DNA of 64,000 nt from Burkholderia sp. S171 (GTDB lineage Bacteria > Pseudomonadota > Gammaproteobacteria > Burkholderiales > Burkholderiaceae). Shown piece after piece: positions 44,481-53,252 of the stretch (positions are counted from its first letter, which is position 1; each line of letters begins with the position of its first letter). The stretch covers positions 530 through 64,529 of the forward strand of contig NZ_LMUF01000010.1 in assembly GCF_009766085.1 (NCBI RefSeq), read 5' to 3'. Below the pieces are notes generated by a model. The model was not told the origin of the DNA, did not search any database, and saw nothing but the letters and a program-made list of their open reading frames with translations. A program made the position numbers and the translations under genes.

Positions 44481-45398
44481 TTAGACACGCCGCACCTTTG
44501 AAGCGAAAAGTCCCTGCGGACGTGCCATGAGGATCAGCACGACGGTGAGCAACGTAACCACACGAGCCGACGAACCAGAGAGGAAAAACTCGCTGATGGA
44601 TTGGGTCTGCGCGATGCCGAAGGCGGACGCAACGGTCCCAAGCAAGCTGGCCGCGCCGCCGAATGTCACTACGAGGAAAGAGTCGACTATGTACAGCGAG
44701 CCGCTCGTGGGACCCGTCGAGCCGATGGTCGTGAACGCCGCGCCGGCGACTCCCGCCATGCCGCAACCAATCGCGAACGTGAGCCGGTCAGTGCGTTTCG
44801 TATCGATGCCGGCGGCGTTGGCCATCGTCCGGTTGTTGACGGTAGCGCGCACCCGTAAGCCCCAGCGTGAGCGATACATCGCGATCAGCACACCGCTCGT
44901 CAGCACGATGGCGAGGCACATCACGAACAGGCCGTTGATCGGGATGTCGAGACCCGGTGCCGGTGACCACGATCCCATCAGCCAGTCGGGCAGCGTCGGG
45001 CTGACTTCCTTCGGGCCGAAGGTCGAGCGGAACATCTGTTGCATCGCGAGGCTCAGGCCCCAGGTCGCGAGCAGGGTGTCCAATTGACGCCGGTACAAGT
45101 GCCGGATCAGCAGCCATTCCACGATCCACCCGAACACGAACGCAATCGCGAACGCAGCCACAATGGCGAGTGGCAGGAACGTATTGGTGGCGACGACGCC
45201 CATCAACTCGGCCCACTTCGAGAAGACGTACACCGTGTACGCGCCGATAGTCATGAACTCGCCGTGCGCCATGTTGATGACGCCCATCTGCCCGAAGATC
45301 ACGGCGAGCCCGAGTCCCATCAACAGCAACACGCTAAAAAGGCTCAGGCCGGCGAAGCCCTGCATCAGCGTAATGTTCAGAATATCGGTGGCCGACAT
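44481..45398 (-). CDS. urtB: Urea/short-chain amide ABC transporter permease UrtB
   Basis: This 305-residue LivH-type permease has eight or more helices. Marks are LGLAVIFGQMGVINMAHGEF near the N-terminus, the RVRATVNNRTMANAAGIDTK cytoplasmic loop and ADSFLVV-like YIVDSFLVVTFGGAASLLGT near the end. AAGGATTCCGCC precedes ATG 45398; a longer frame reaches 45452 without a ribosome site. It is preceded by urtA (82 bp away) on the same strand. Confidence 0.94.
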   Translation of the reverse strand: MSATDILNITLMQGFAGLSLFSVLLLMGLGLAVIFGQMGVINMAHGEFMTIGAYTVYVFSKWAELMGVVATNTFLPLAIVAAFAIAFVFGWIVEWLLIRHLYRRQLDTLLATWGLSLAMQQMFRSTFGPKEVSPTLPDWLMGSWSPAPGLDIPINGLFVMCLAIVLTSGVLIAMYRSRWGLRVRATVNNRTMANAAGIDTKRTDRLTFAIGCGMAGVAGAAFTTIGSTGPTSGSLYIVDSFLVVTFGGAASLLGTVASAFGIAQTQSISEFFLSGSSARVVTLLTVVLILMARPQGLFASKVRRV

Positions 45399-45480
45399 GG
45401 CGGAATCCTTGGTAGCAACTTGGCCGGTGTGGCACACCTGTTCGTGCGCCACACAGACGACTAACGACTGAGGGATTGAC

Positions 45481-46773
45481 TTACTGGTAACCCTTCGGGA
45501 ACGGATTCGGTTCGATCAGATCCGGCGACTCCGCGACCACCTTGAACTGCCCGTCCGGTTGCGCCATGCCAATGCGCGTGCGGCTCCACAAGTGATGGTT
45601 CGGGTGGATCTTCACGTAGCCTTCGGGCGCTGTTTTCAATTCGATGCCGGGGGACGCGGCCACGACCTTGTCGACATCGAAACTGCCCGCTTTTTCGCAC
45701 CCGGCTTTCCATAGCCAAGGCCCCAGATAGGCCGCCTGCGTGACGTCGCCAATCACGGACTTGGGTCCGTACTTCGCCTTGAACGCGGAGACGAACGCCT
45801 TGTTATTGGCGTTGTCGAGCGACTCGAAATACTTCATTGCCGAATAGAAACCGGCGAAGTTTTCCCCGCCGATGCCGAGCACTTCGTCCTCGGTCACCGA
45901 GATGGTCAGCAGGAATTGTTTGTCGGCGGTAATGCCGGCCGCTTTCAATTGTTTATAGAACGCGACGTTCGAACCGCCGACGATAATTGCGTAGATGCAA
46001 TCGGGCTTGGCGATCTTGATCTTGTTGATGAGTGAGTTGAAATTCGTCTGACCGAGCGGGTAATACTCTTCACCGACGACCTTGAGGTGCAGATGGTCCT
46101 CAATATGTTTGCGGGCAATTTTGTTCGACGTGCGCGGCCAGATGTAATCCGATCCGATCAGGAAAAACGACTTCGCTTTTTTCGTCTCCGATGCCCAGTT
46201 AAGTCCCCACAGAATTTGCTGGGTCGCTTCCTGGCCGGTGTAGAAGACGTTCTTCGATTGTTCGAGCCCTTCGTAGAATGTCGGGTAATACAGCAGGCCG
46301 TTGTCACGCTCGAAGATCGGCAGTACAGCCTTTCGCGACGCCGATGTCCAGCAGCCGAACACGCACGCAACGTGATCGTTCTCCAGCAGCTTCTTCGACT
46401 TCTCCGCAAAGGTCGGCCAGTCGGACGCGCCATCTTCCTGAATGATCTTGATCTTGCGGCCCAGCACGCCGCCCGCTGCGTTGATCTGGTCGATCGCGAG
46501 ACGCTCGGCCTGGATCGAGCCGGTCTCGGAGATCGCCATGGTGCCCGTGGCGGAATGGAGCTGGCCGACGGTGACTTCGGTATCGGTGACGGCGAGCTTG
46601 GTCGTGTTCACCTGGGCAGTCGACATCGACTGGCCGAAGGCGAAAGCGGGCGCGGCAAGAGCCGGCGCGGCGGCAAGCCCGAGCAGCAGCTTGCGGCGGC
46701 GCTGGGAGATCATCTCCCTGCTGTCGGGTGAGCTGGCTGCATCGGGTGCGTCGTGCTGGTCGTCAAAAGGCAT
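45481..46773 (-). CDS. urtA: Urea/short-chain amide ABC transporter substrate-binding protein UrtA
   Basis: This 430-residue precursor has a twin-arginine-like leader (SQRRRKLLLGLAAAPALAAP) starting near residue 23. The Leu/Ile/Val-type I binding core reads VTVGQLHSATGTMAISETGS, HVACVFGCWTSASRKAVLPI, GLLYYPTFYEGLEQSKNVFY and GSDYIWPRTSNKIA. These are the ligand motifs of UrtA and the amide-binding AmiC/FmdD group. It is the first gene of urtABCDE-fmdAB; AAGGAG precedes ATG 46773. The upstream gap to the kinase gene holds a 16-bp palindrome at 46882-46897. Confidence 0.94.
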   Translation of the reverse strand: MPFDDQHDAPDAASSPDSREMISQRRRKLLLGLAAAPALAAPAFAFGQSMSTAQVNTTKLAVTDTEVTVGQLHSATGTMAISETGSIQAERLAIDQINAAGGVLGRKIKIIQEDGASDWPTFAEKSKKLLENDHVACVFGCWTSASRKAVLPIFERDNGLLYYPTFYEGLEQSKNVFYTGQEATQQILWGLNWASETKKAKSFFLIGSDYIWPRTSNKIARKHIEDHLHLKVVGEEYYPLGQTNFNSLINKIKIAKPDCIYAIIVGGSNVAFYKQLKAAGITADKQFLLTISVTEDEVLGIGGENFAGFYSAMKYFESLDNANNKAFVSAFKAKYGPKSVIGDVTQAAYLGPWLWKAGCEKAGSFDVDKVVAASPGIELKTAPEGYVKIHPNHHLWSRTRIGMAQPDGQFKVVAESPDLIEPNPFPKGYQ

Positions 46774-46881
46774 GGGTCATTCTCCTTGGAGGCTCGGGGT
46801 AGGCGGCGTGGGTTTGTTCCGACGCGGGTGACGTCGCGCTGGCATGGGGCAGAAGTTAAGTGGCCGATACGCGCACCGAAA

Positions 46882-46897
46882 TACGTCTTTTGACGTA
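46882..46897. promoter_or_regulatory. Palindrome TACGTC-TTTT-GACGTA in the urtA/kinase divergent promoter
   Basis: Perfect 6-bp arms flank a 4-nt spacer, 109 bp upstream of urtA and 142 bp upstream of the NCS1-kinase gene. NarL/FixJ-type regulators commonly bind short dyads like this. The LuxR-type response regulator at 50463 is the obvious candidate ligand for this site. Inference from position and symmetry. Confidence 0.45.
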
Positions 46898-47038
46898 CAG
46901 CGCGGGTATTTATGGATCGCTAGACTCATGACGCGAGATCGTGACGCGACGCGTGCAAGGTGAGGTTCAGGACTTCATCGCCGTGTCATCACGCACTGCT
47001 TTCCTGTTCAACGCACCCAACCGGCGTCCGCGAGAGTC

Positions 47039-50000
47039 ATGCATCCATCCGATTCCCCCGCCGCCTCGCCCGCACCTGCACCCGCGCTCGGCACCCAGCG
47101 CATCGTCAAGATCCGGCGCGACTACAACGCCTGGGTCGCCGACGAAACGCTAGAGGACTACGCGCTGCGCTTCACGCCCCGGTCGTTTCGAAAGTGGAGC
47201 GAATTCCGGGTCGCGAACACGGCGTTGGGTGCGATTTCGTTCCTCGCGCTGGAAGCGATTGGCGGCTCGCTTGCGCTGAATTACGGCTTCGCCAATACGG
47301 TGTGGGCGATCGTGGTGACGTCCGTGCTGATCTTCCTGACCGGCTTGCCCATCAGCTATTACGCCGCGAATTGCGGTGTCGACATGGACCTGCTGACGCG
47401 AGGCGCGGGGTTTGGTTATCTCGGCTCGACGGTCACGTCGTTGATCTATGCGGGCTTCACCTTTATTTTCTTCGCGCTCGAAGCGGCCATCATGTCGCTC
47501 GCGCTGGAGATGTATTTCCACATGCCGATCGCGGTCGCGTATCTCATCAGCGCCTTCGCGATCGTGCCGTTCGTGACGTTCGGCATTACGCTGATCAACC
47601 GCTTGCAGAGCTGGACGCAGCCCGTGTGGATCGTGCTGCTGGTGGCCCCGTATATCGCCATCCTGATCCGCGAGCCGCATCTTTTTTCCGACTGGGCGAC
47701 CTTCGCGGGCTATGCGCAAGGCGGCCGGGAATTTGGCCTGATGCCGTTCGGCGCCGCTTGCACGGTGATTTTTGCGCTGGTGGTGCAGATTGGTGAACAG
47801 GTCGATTTCCTGCGTTTCCTGCCGCCGCGCACGGCGAAGAACCGGGTGCGCTGGTGGTGCGCGATGCTTGCCGCCGGTCCCGGATGGATCGTGCCGGGCG
47901 CGCTGAAAATGCTCGGCGGTGCGTTCCTGATGTTCCTTGCATTGCAGAATCAGATCGATCCGTCACGGGCCACCGAGCCCACGCAAATGTATCTGGTCGC
48001 GTTCCGCTATGTCTTCGATTCCCCCGGCTTTGCGCTGGCGGCCACCACGCTTTTCGTGATCGTCTCGCAGGTCAAGATCAACGTGACCAACGCGTATGCG
48101 GGTTCGCTCGCATGGTCGAATTTTTTTGCGCGTCTCACGCACAGTCACCCGGGCCGGGTGGTCTGGCTGGTGTTCAACGTGCTGATCGCGTTGATGCTGG
48201 TCGAACTTGGCGTGTTCGGTGCAATCGGCAAGGTGCTGGCGTTGTATTCGAACGTCGCGATTGCCTGGATTGGCGCGCTCGTCGGCGACCTCGTGATCAA
48301 CAAGCCGCTGGGTTACAGCCCGAAGGACGTCGAGTTCAAGCGCGCTCATCTCTACGACGTCAATCCGGTCGGCATCGGCGCGATGCTGGTGGCGTCGATT
48401 GCAGCGGCGCTATCGCAAGCGGGGTATCTCGGCGAAATTGCGCAGGCGTTGGCGCCGTTCATTGCGTTGGCGGTTGCGTTTGTGTGTGCACCGTTGATCG
48501 CGTTCGCTACCCGTGGGCGCTTTTATCTCGCCCGGGGCAGTGAGGATCTCGAAGCGGGGTCGGTGCTGCGTTGCGTGATCTGCGAGAACCAGTTCGAACG
48601 CGAGGACATGGCGTCGTGCCCGGCCTATGCGGGCGCTATCTGTTCGTTGTGCTGTTCGCTCGATTCACGTTGTGGCGACACCTGCAAGCCGCACGCGCGC
48701 TTCTCTTCGCAATTGACGGCCGCTCTCAAACGCGCGTTCCCTACGCTGGAGCCCACGTCGCAGACGTTGCGGGTAGGGCGCTATTTGATCTATCTAACCG
48801 TGACCTTGTCGCTGCTTGGCGCGATGCTTTACCTCTCATATAGCCAGACCGCACTGACACTCGCCACCAGCAACGAGAGCGCGCTGGATACGTTGCTGCG
48901 CGGTTATCTCAAGGCATTCTTCGCGCTGGCGCTGGTCGGTTGCATCGGCGTGTGGTGGCTCGTGCTTGCAAAAGAGAGCCGCGCGGTGACGCAGGAGGAA
49001 TCGAAACGGCAGACCTTGCTGCTGATGCAGGAGATCGAGGCGCACCGTCTGACCGATGCTCGTCTGCAGCAAGCCAGCGCCGCCGCCGATGCCGCCAATC
49101 GCGCAAAGAGCCGCTACGTGACCGGCCTGAGCCACGAGTTGCGCACACCGCTCAACAGTATCCTGGGCTACGCGCAGTTGCTGCTGCGTGGCTCCGGCGC
49201 GGTCGATGCACCGCAACGCGATGCGCTCGCGACTATCTACCGCAGCGGCGAACATCTGCTTGCGCTCGTAGACGGCCTGCTCGACGTCGCACGGATAGAA
49301 GCCGGCAAGTTGCAGCTCGATGTGTCCGAGGTGGCGCTGCCCGACCTTCTGACGCAACTCGGCGCAATGATGGAACCGCAGGCGGCGGAGAAGGGCCTAG
49401 CGTTCCATCTGGAGACAAGCGGCCGCATACCGGAGGTAGTTCGCGCCGATGAAAAACGCGTGCGTCAGATCCTGATCAATTTGCTTGGCAACGCGGTCCG
49501 CTTCACGTCGCATGGCTCGGTCAGGTTGCGGACAAGTCATGCGTGGGGACTGGCGACCTTCGAGATAGAAGACACCGGATCGGGTATTCCTGACGAGCAA
49601 CTGGAAGCCATCTTCCTTCCCTTCGAGCGTGGCGAGGCGGCGCGTCACAACGATCATGGCACCGGCCTGGGCCTGACCATCTGCCGCTTGCTGACGGAAA
49701 TGATGGGCGGGCGGCTGGACGTGCAGAGCCGGGTCGGGTCTGGCACACGCTTCGTCTTGCAACTGTTTCTTCCGGAAGTGCGCGATCCGCGCGTGCTCAT
49801 TACGCGCCCTCGCGACGTGCTGGGATATCCGGGGCGGCGCCGCTCGATCCTGGTAGCAGACGACCTCACGGACCAGCGCCGCATTGTCACCAGCGTGCTC
49901 GAACCGCTCGGCTTCACCATGATCGAAGCGAGCAGTGGGCCGCAGGCGCTGCAACTTCTCGCAACGCATAACGTCGACCTGATCGTGATGGACGTCGCCA

Positions 50001-50488
50001 TGCCATCGATGGACGGCTTTGAGGCCAGCAAGCTCATTCGCGAACATAGGCTGAGCGAGGCGCCCATCCTGATCCTGTCGGCCAACGCATTCGCGGGCGA
50101 TCTGGAGAAGGGCGCGGCGGCTGGTTGTGATGATTACCTCGCCAAACCGCTGCACTTGCCGCTTCTGCTCGACAAGGTCGCCGCCTTGCTCGAGATCGAA
50201 TGGCTGACTGAGGCGGTCGGACCAGCTGACGATACCTCCGCGTCGTCGCAAACCGCATTGCCGCTGCCTGCGAAGCTGGCGCTCGAACTTCGTCGCTTCC
50301 TCGAACTCGGGTACATGGAAGGCTTCGTCGCACAGCTCGATGAAGCCGGGCAGAACCATCCCGAACTCGCCGATACCCTCGCGCCGTTGCGCGAATCGGC
50401 ACGCCGTTTCATGCTTGACGACCTCGACCGGCAATTGCGCGCGGTTGATGGAGCCCTACCCGATGCAGCGACACCCAATGCAGCCTGA
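47039..50488 (+). CDS. NCS1-transporter / hybrid sensor histidine kinase fusion
   Basis: The protein is 1149 residues. About residues 40-490 form an NCS1-type permease of roughly twelve helices (ITLINRLQSWTQPVWIVLLV, IVSQVKINVTNAYAGSLAWS and others). Residues 512-549 hold eight cysteines in CxxC-type spacing (C512, 515, 527, 535, 538, 539, 545, 549). Two more helices follow, then a HisKA with H699 in SHELRTPLNSILGY, a HATPase with DTGSGIP and HGTGLGLTICRLL, and a receiver domain with D985. It probably senses, and may transport, a urea/amide or nucleobase-like ligand. It is divergent from urtA and overlaps the response regulator gene by 26 bp. Confidence 0.92.
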   Translation: MHPSDSPAASPAPAPALGTQRIVKIRRDYNAWVADETLEDYALRFTPRSFRKWSEFRVANTALGAISFLALEAIGGSLALNYGFANTVWAIVVTSVLIFLTGLPISYYAANCGVDMDLLTRGAGFGYLGSTVTSLIYAGFTFIFFALEAAIMSLALEMYFHMPIAVAYLISAFAIVPFVTFGITLINRLQSWTQPVWIVLLVAPYIAILIREPHLFSDWATFAGYAQGGREFGLMPFGAACTVIFALVVQIGEQVDFLRFLPPRTAKNRVRWWCAMLAAGPGWIVPGALKMLGGAFLMFLALQNQIDPSRATEPTQMYLVAFRYVFDSPGFALAATTLFVIVSQVKINVTNAYAGSLAWSNFFARLTHSHPGRVVWLVFNVLIALMLVELGVFGAIGKVLALYSNVAIAWIGALVGDLVINKPLGYSPKDVEFKRAHLYDVNPVGIGAMLVASIAAALSQAGYLGEIAQALAPFIALAVAFVCAPLIAFATRGRFYLARGSEDLEAGSVLRCVICENQFEREDMASCPAYAGAICSLCCSLDSRCGDTCKPHARFSSQLTAALKRAFPTLEPTSQTLRVGRYLIYLTVTLSLLGAMLYLSYSQTALTLATSNESALDTLLRGYLKAFFALALVGCIGVWWLVLAKESRAVTQEESKRQTLLLMQEIEAHRLTDARLQQASAAADAANRAKSRYVTGLSHELRTPLNSILGYAQLLLRGSGAVDAPQRDALATIYRSGEHLLALVDGLLDVARIEAGKLQLDVSEVALPDLLTQLGAMMEPQAAEKGLAFHLETSGRIPEVVRADEKRVRQILINLLGNAVRFTSHGSVRLRTSHAWGLATFEIEDTGSGIPDEQLEAIFLPFERGEAARHNDHGTGLGLTICRLLTEMMGGRLDVQSRVGSGTRFVLQLFLPEVRDPRVLITRPRDVLGYPGRRRSILVADDLTDQRRIVTSVLEPLGFTMIEASSGPQALQLLATHNVDLIVMDVAMPSMDGFEASKLIREHRLSEAPILILSANAFAGDLEKGAAAGCDDYLAKPLHLPLLLDKVAALLEIEWLTEAVGPADDTSASSQTALPLPAKLALELRRFLELGYMEGFVAQLDEAGQNHPELADTLAPLRESARRFMLDDLDRQLRAVDGALPDAATPNAA

Positions 50489-51419
50489 TATTCCACTGGG
50501 ACGCCCAGTAGTGCTGATTGTCGATGACACGCCGGATAATCTCGCCATGCTCTCCAGCGCCCTCGTGGCGGCCGGTTACGCGGTGCTGGTGGCGCTGGAC
50601 GGTGCTTCGGCGCTTGAACGTATCGCGCGCCTCACGCCTGACGTGATCCTGCTCGATGCCATCATGCCCGGCATGGATGGCTTCGAGACCTGCGAGCAAA
50701 TCAAGAGCAATGATTTATACAAGCACATTCCGGTGATCTTCATGACCGCGCTGGCCGACACCCAGCATGTGGTGCAGGGCTTCAGGGTAGGCGGTATCGA
50801 CTATGTGACGAAGCCGATTCGTCCCGATGAAGTGGTCGCGCGGATTGCCGCCCACGTGCGCCGGGCGGCGAGCCAGCGCCATGCGGACATCGTGCTTGAA
50901 CTGAACTCGCGGGCGGCGGTGATTGCGACGGCTCAGGGCGAGGTGCACTGGCATAGCGCGCTTGCCCCGCAGCGGTTGGCGCATTTCTACGGCAACGATA
51001 GCAACGTGGCGATGGCGGCCGGTCCGTTGACGAGGCTGCCGGGAGCGTTGACGAACTGGCTGCTGGATTATTCCGCCGCTCCGGACGAGGACCGGGCGCA
51101 AACCGTCGAGATCCTGCCCGGTGGCGAGCGGCTGGTGTCGCGCATTGCGGGTGCGGCGAATCGCGGCACCTGGATCGTGGTTTTCGAGGAGCATGCCGAC
51201 GGGCGCGATACAGAAGATCTGGCGCTGCGATTTGGGCTCACGCAGCGCGAGGCGGAGGTGTTGCTGTGGTTGTCGCGAGGCAAGACGAATCGCGATATCA
51301 GCGAGATTCTGGGGATGAAACCGCGCACGGTGAACAAGCACCTCGAGCACATCTTCGAGAAGCTGGGCGTGGAAACGCGCACGGCCGCTGCGGCTACGGC
51401 GTTGAGTGGAGGGCGCTGA
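50463..51419 (+). CDS. Two-component response regulator, REC + LuxR-type HTH
   Basis: The N-terminal receiver (residues about 14-130) has VVLIVDDTPDN and the phosphoacceptor D65 in LLDAIMPGMDGFE, with VTKPIRPDEV. A middle segment (about 135-250) of no known fold separates it from the C-terminal LuxR HTH (LTQREAEVLLWLSRGKTNRD, ILGMKPRTVNKHLEHIFEKL). The start at 50463 has GGAG 9 nt upstream; ATGs at 50448 and 50478 are alternatives. It is coupled to the NCS1-kinase gene and is its likely output, probably acting on urtA and/or the kinase promoter. Confidence 0.88.
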   Translation: MQRHPMQPDIPLGRPVVLIVDDTPDNLAMLSSALVAAGYAVLVALDGASALERIARLTPDVILLDAIMPGMDGFETCEQIKSNDLYKHIPVIFMTALADTQHVVQGFRVGGIDYVTKPIRPDEVVARIAAHVRRAASQRHADIVLELNSRAAVIATAQGEVHWHSALAPQRLAHFYGNDSNVAMAAGPLTRLPGALTNWLLDYSAAPDEDRAQTVEILPGGERLVSRIAGAANRGTWIVVFEEHADGRDTEDLALRFGLTQREAEVLLWLSRGKTNRDISEILGMKPRTVNKHLEHIFEKLGVETRTAAAATALSGGR

Positions 51420-51429
51420 ATTTGTGTCG

Positions 51430-51441
51430 TGGTATAGACAG
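51430..51441. promoter_or_regulatory. HutC-type operator candidate 1
   Basis: TGGTATAGACAG fits the shared 12-mer YNGTATAKACNG found six times in this part of the window. It lies 260 bp upstream of the hutH start, just after the response regulator gene. Its distance makes it the least certain of the three sites before hutH. Confidence 0.4.
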
Positions 51442-51617
51442 CATCGGGCGTTGCTGTTTATTACAGGCTTGTTCTTGGTCAGAGCCTTAGAAATTCCGGA
51501 TTAAGCCAAATAAGCATTTATGTAAGCTGAATTCCTCGAATGGTCCTCGTGGTTGTCCGGCCATGCTGCCGCCTGCCGCTAAAAACGTCGCTCGTCATCC
51601 GGACCCTAAAAAATCTC

Positions 51618-51629
51618 TTGTATATACCG
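51618..51629. promoter_or_regulatory. HutC-type operator candidate 2 (hutH promoter)
   Basis: TTGTATATACCG is close to the known HutC core TTGTATATACAA and lies 72 bp before the hutH ATG. It is 43 bp (about four helical turns) from the site at 51661, a spacing suited to cooperative binding. Confidence 0.65.
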
Positions 51630-51660
51630 ATTTTGTTGTCCTAGACTCAAGGCTATTCTC

Positions 51661-51672
51661 TTGTATAGACAA
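51661..51672. promoter_or_regulatory. HutC-type operator candidate 3 (hutH promoter)
   Basis: TTGTATAGACAA, extended to CTTGTATAGACAAG (51660-51673), is a near-perfect palindrome 28 bp before the hutH ATG. It closely resembles HutC/GntR operators. Binding here would block the promoter or early elongation of hutH. Confidence 0.7.
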
Positions 51673-51700
51673 GATAGCGCGCAAGCAAAAGGACGACCCG

Positions 51701-53230
51701 ATGATCAAGCTCACCCCCGGCACACTTACCCTGCCCCAACTTCGCCGCATCGCGCGCGAACGCGTCCAGCTGACGCTGGATCCGGCAAGCCACGCAGTCA
51801 TCGACGCATGCGCGAAAGCGGTGGAGGATATCGCTGCAAAGGGTCTGCCGGCCTATGGCATCAATACCGGTTTCGGGCGGCTGGCGAATACCCACATTCC
51901 TGCGGATCAGCTTGAACTCCTACAACGCAATCTGGTGTTGTCTCATGCGGTGGGAGTAGGTGAGCCCATGTCGCCGCCGGTCGTCCGCTTGCTAATGGCG
52001 TTGAAACTATCGAGCCTCGGACGCGGCCACTCGGGGATCAGGCGCGTTGTAATGGACGCCATGATCACGTTGTTCAACGCGGATATCCTGCCGGTCATTC
52101 CGGTGAAAGGTTCCGTTGGTGCATCGGGAGATCTCGCGCCGCTCGCGCATATGTCGGGTGTGTTGCTGGGTATTGGCGAGGTGTTTATCGACGGCAAGCA
52201 AGTCCCTGCACTTGATGGACTGAAAGCCGCGGGCCTCGAACCGCTGACGCTGCAGGCTAAGGAAGGTCTCGCGCTGCTCAACGGCACGCAGGCTTCGACC
52301 GCGCTTGCCTTGTACAACATGTTCGCGATCGAAGACCTGTATCGCACGGGGCTGGTGTCGGGCGCGCTGTCGGTGGATGCCGCCGAAGGTTCGGTAAAAC
52401 CCTTCGATGCCCGCATTCACTCGCTGCGCGGTCATGCCGGACAGATTGATGCGGCTGCTGCTTATCGCACCTTGCTGGAAGGCTCCGGCATCAACATCTC
52501 GCATGCAGATTGCGACAAAGTTCAGGACCCGTACAGCTTGCGTTGCCAGCCGCAAGTCATGGGCGCATGCCTCGACCAGATGCGCCATGCAGCGAATGTC
52601 TTGTTGATCGAAGCGAATGCCGTATCGGACAATCCGCTGATCTTCCCGGACACGGGCGAAGTGCTGTCGGGCGGCAACTTTCACGCTGAACCCGTTGCGT
52701 TCGCCGCCGATAACCTCGCCATTGCCGCAGCAGAAATTGGTGCGTTGGCCGAGCGACGGATCGCGTTGCTGATCGATGCGACGCTCTCCGGTTTGCCACC
52801 GTTTCTCGTGCGCGATGGCGGCGTGAATTCGGGCTTCATGATCGCGCATGTGACTGCTGCGGCGCTGGCGTCGGAGAACAAGACCTACGCGCATCCGGCG
52901 TCGGTCGATTCGTTGCCGACATCGGCGAATCAGGAAGATCACGTCTCCATGGCGACGTTCGCCGCGCGCAAGCTTGGTTATATTGCGGAGAACGTAGCGC
53001 ATATTCTCGCTATTGAATTGCTGGCGGCGGCGCAAGGTGTGGACCTTCGCGCGCCGCATCAGACAAGTCCGCGTCTGCAGCCGGTCATGCGATCGATTCG
53101 CGCGGACGTCGAACATTACTCGCTCGATCATTACTTCGCACCGGACATCGTGGCGGTGGCGAAGCAGGTAACGAGCGGAGTGATTGCTGCATTCTGTCCG
53201 CTGCATTTCGCATCGGAAGGCGTGGCTTAA
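51701..53230 (+). CDS. hutH: Histidine ammonia-lyase (aromatic amino-acid lyase family)
   Basis: HutH deaminates histidine to urocanate using an MIO prosthetic group formed from A141-S142-G143 in [17 protein letters not shown]. The 509-residue protein has all HAL marks: [64 protein letters not shown] and [18 protein letters not shown] precedes ATG 51701. No hutU, hutI or hutF/G follows; it is convergent with hutC (22-bp gap). Two HutC-type operators lie in its promoter. It is probably a second, specialised hut copy; activity on a histidine analogue is possible. Confidence 0.94.
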   Translation: MIKLTPGTLTLPQLRRIARERVQLTLDPASHAVIDACAKAVEDIAAKGLPAYGINTGFGRLANTHIPADQLELLQRNLVLSHAVGVGEPMSPPVVRLLMALKLSSLGRGHSGIRRVVMDAMITLFNADILPVIPVKGSVGASGDLAPLAHMSGVLLGIGEVFIDGKQVPALDGLKAAGLEPLTLQAKEGLALLNGTQASTALALYNMFAIEDLYRTGLVSGALSVDAAEGSVKPFDARIHSLRGHAGQIDAAAAYRTLLEGSGINISHADCDKVQDPYSLRCQPQVMGACLDQMRHAANVLLIEANAVSDNPLIFPDTGEVLSGGNFHAEPVAFAADNLAIAAAEIGALAERRIALLIDATLSGLPPFLVRDGGVNSGFMIAHVTAAALASENKTYAHPASVDSLPTSANQEDHVSMATFAARKLGYIAENVAHILAIELLAAAQGVDLRAPHQTSPRLQPVMRSIRADVEHYSLDHYFAPDIVAVAKQVTSGVIAAFCPLHFASEGVA

Positions 53231-53252
53231 ATGGGGGCAACAGCAGCGGCGA

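Noticed and set aside
49397-50434. 345-codon minus-strand frame
   Set aside because: Antisense to the kinase and receiver part of the NCS1 fusion protein.
52007-53206. 399-codon minus-strand frame
   Set aside because: Antisense to hutH, which has the MIO motif and full family length.
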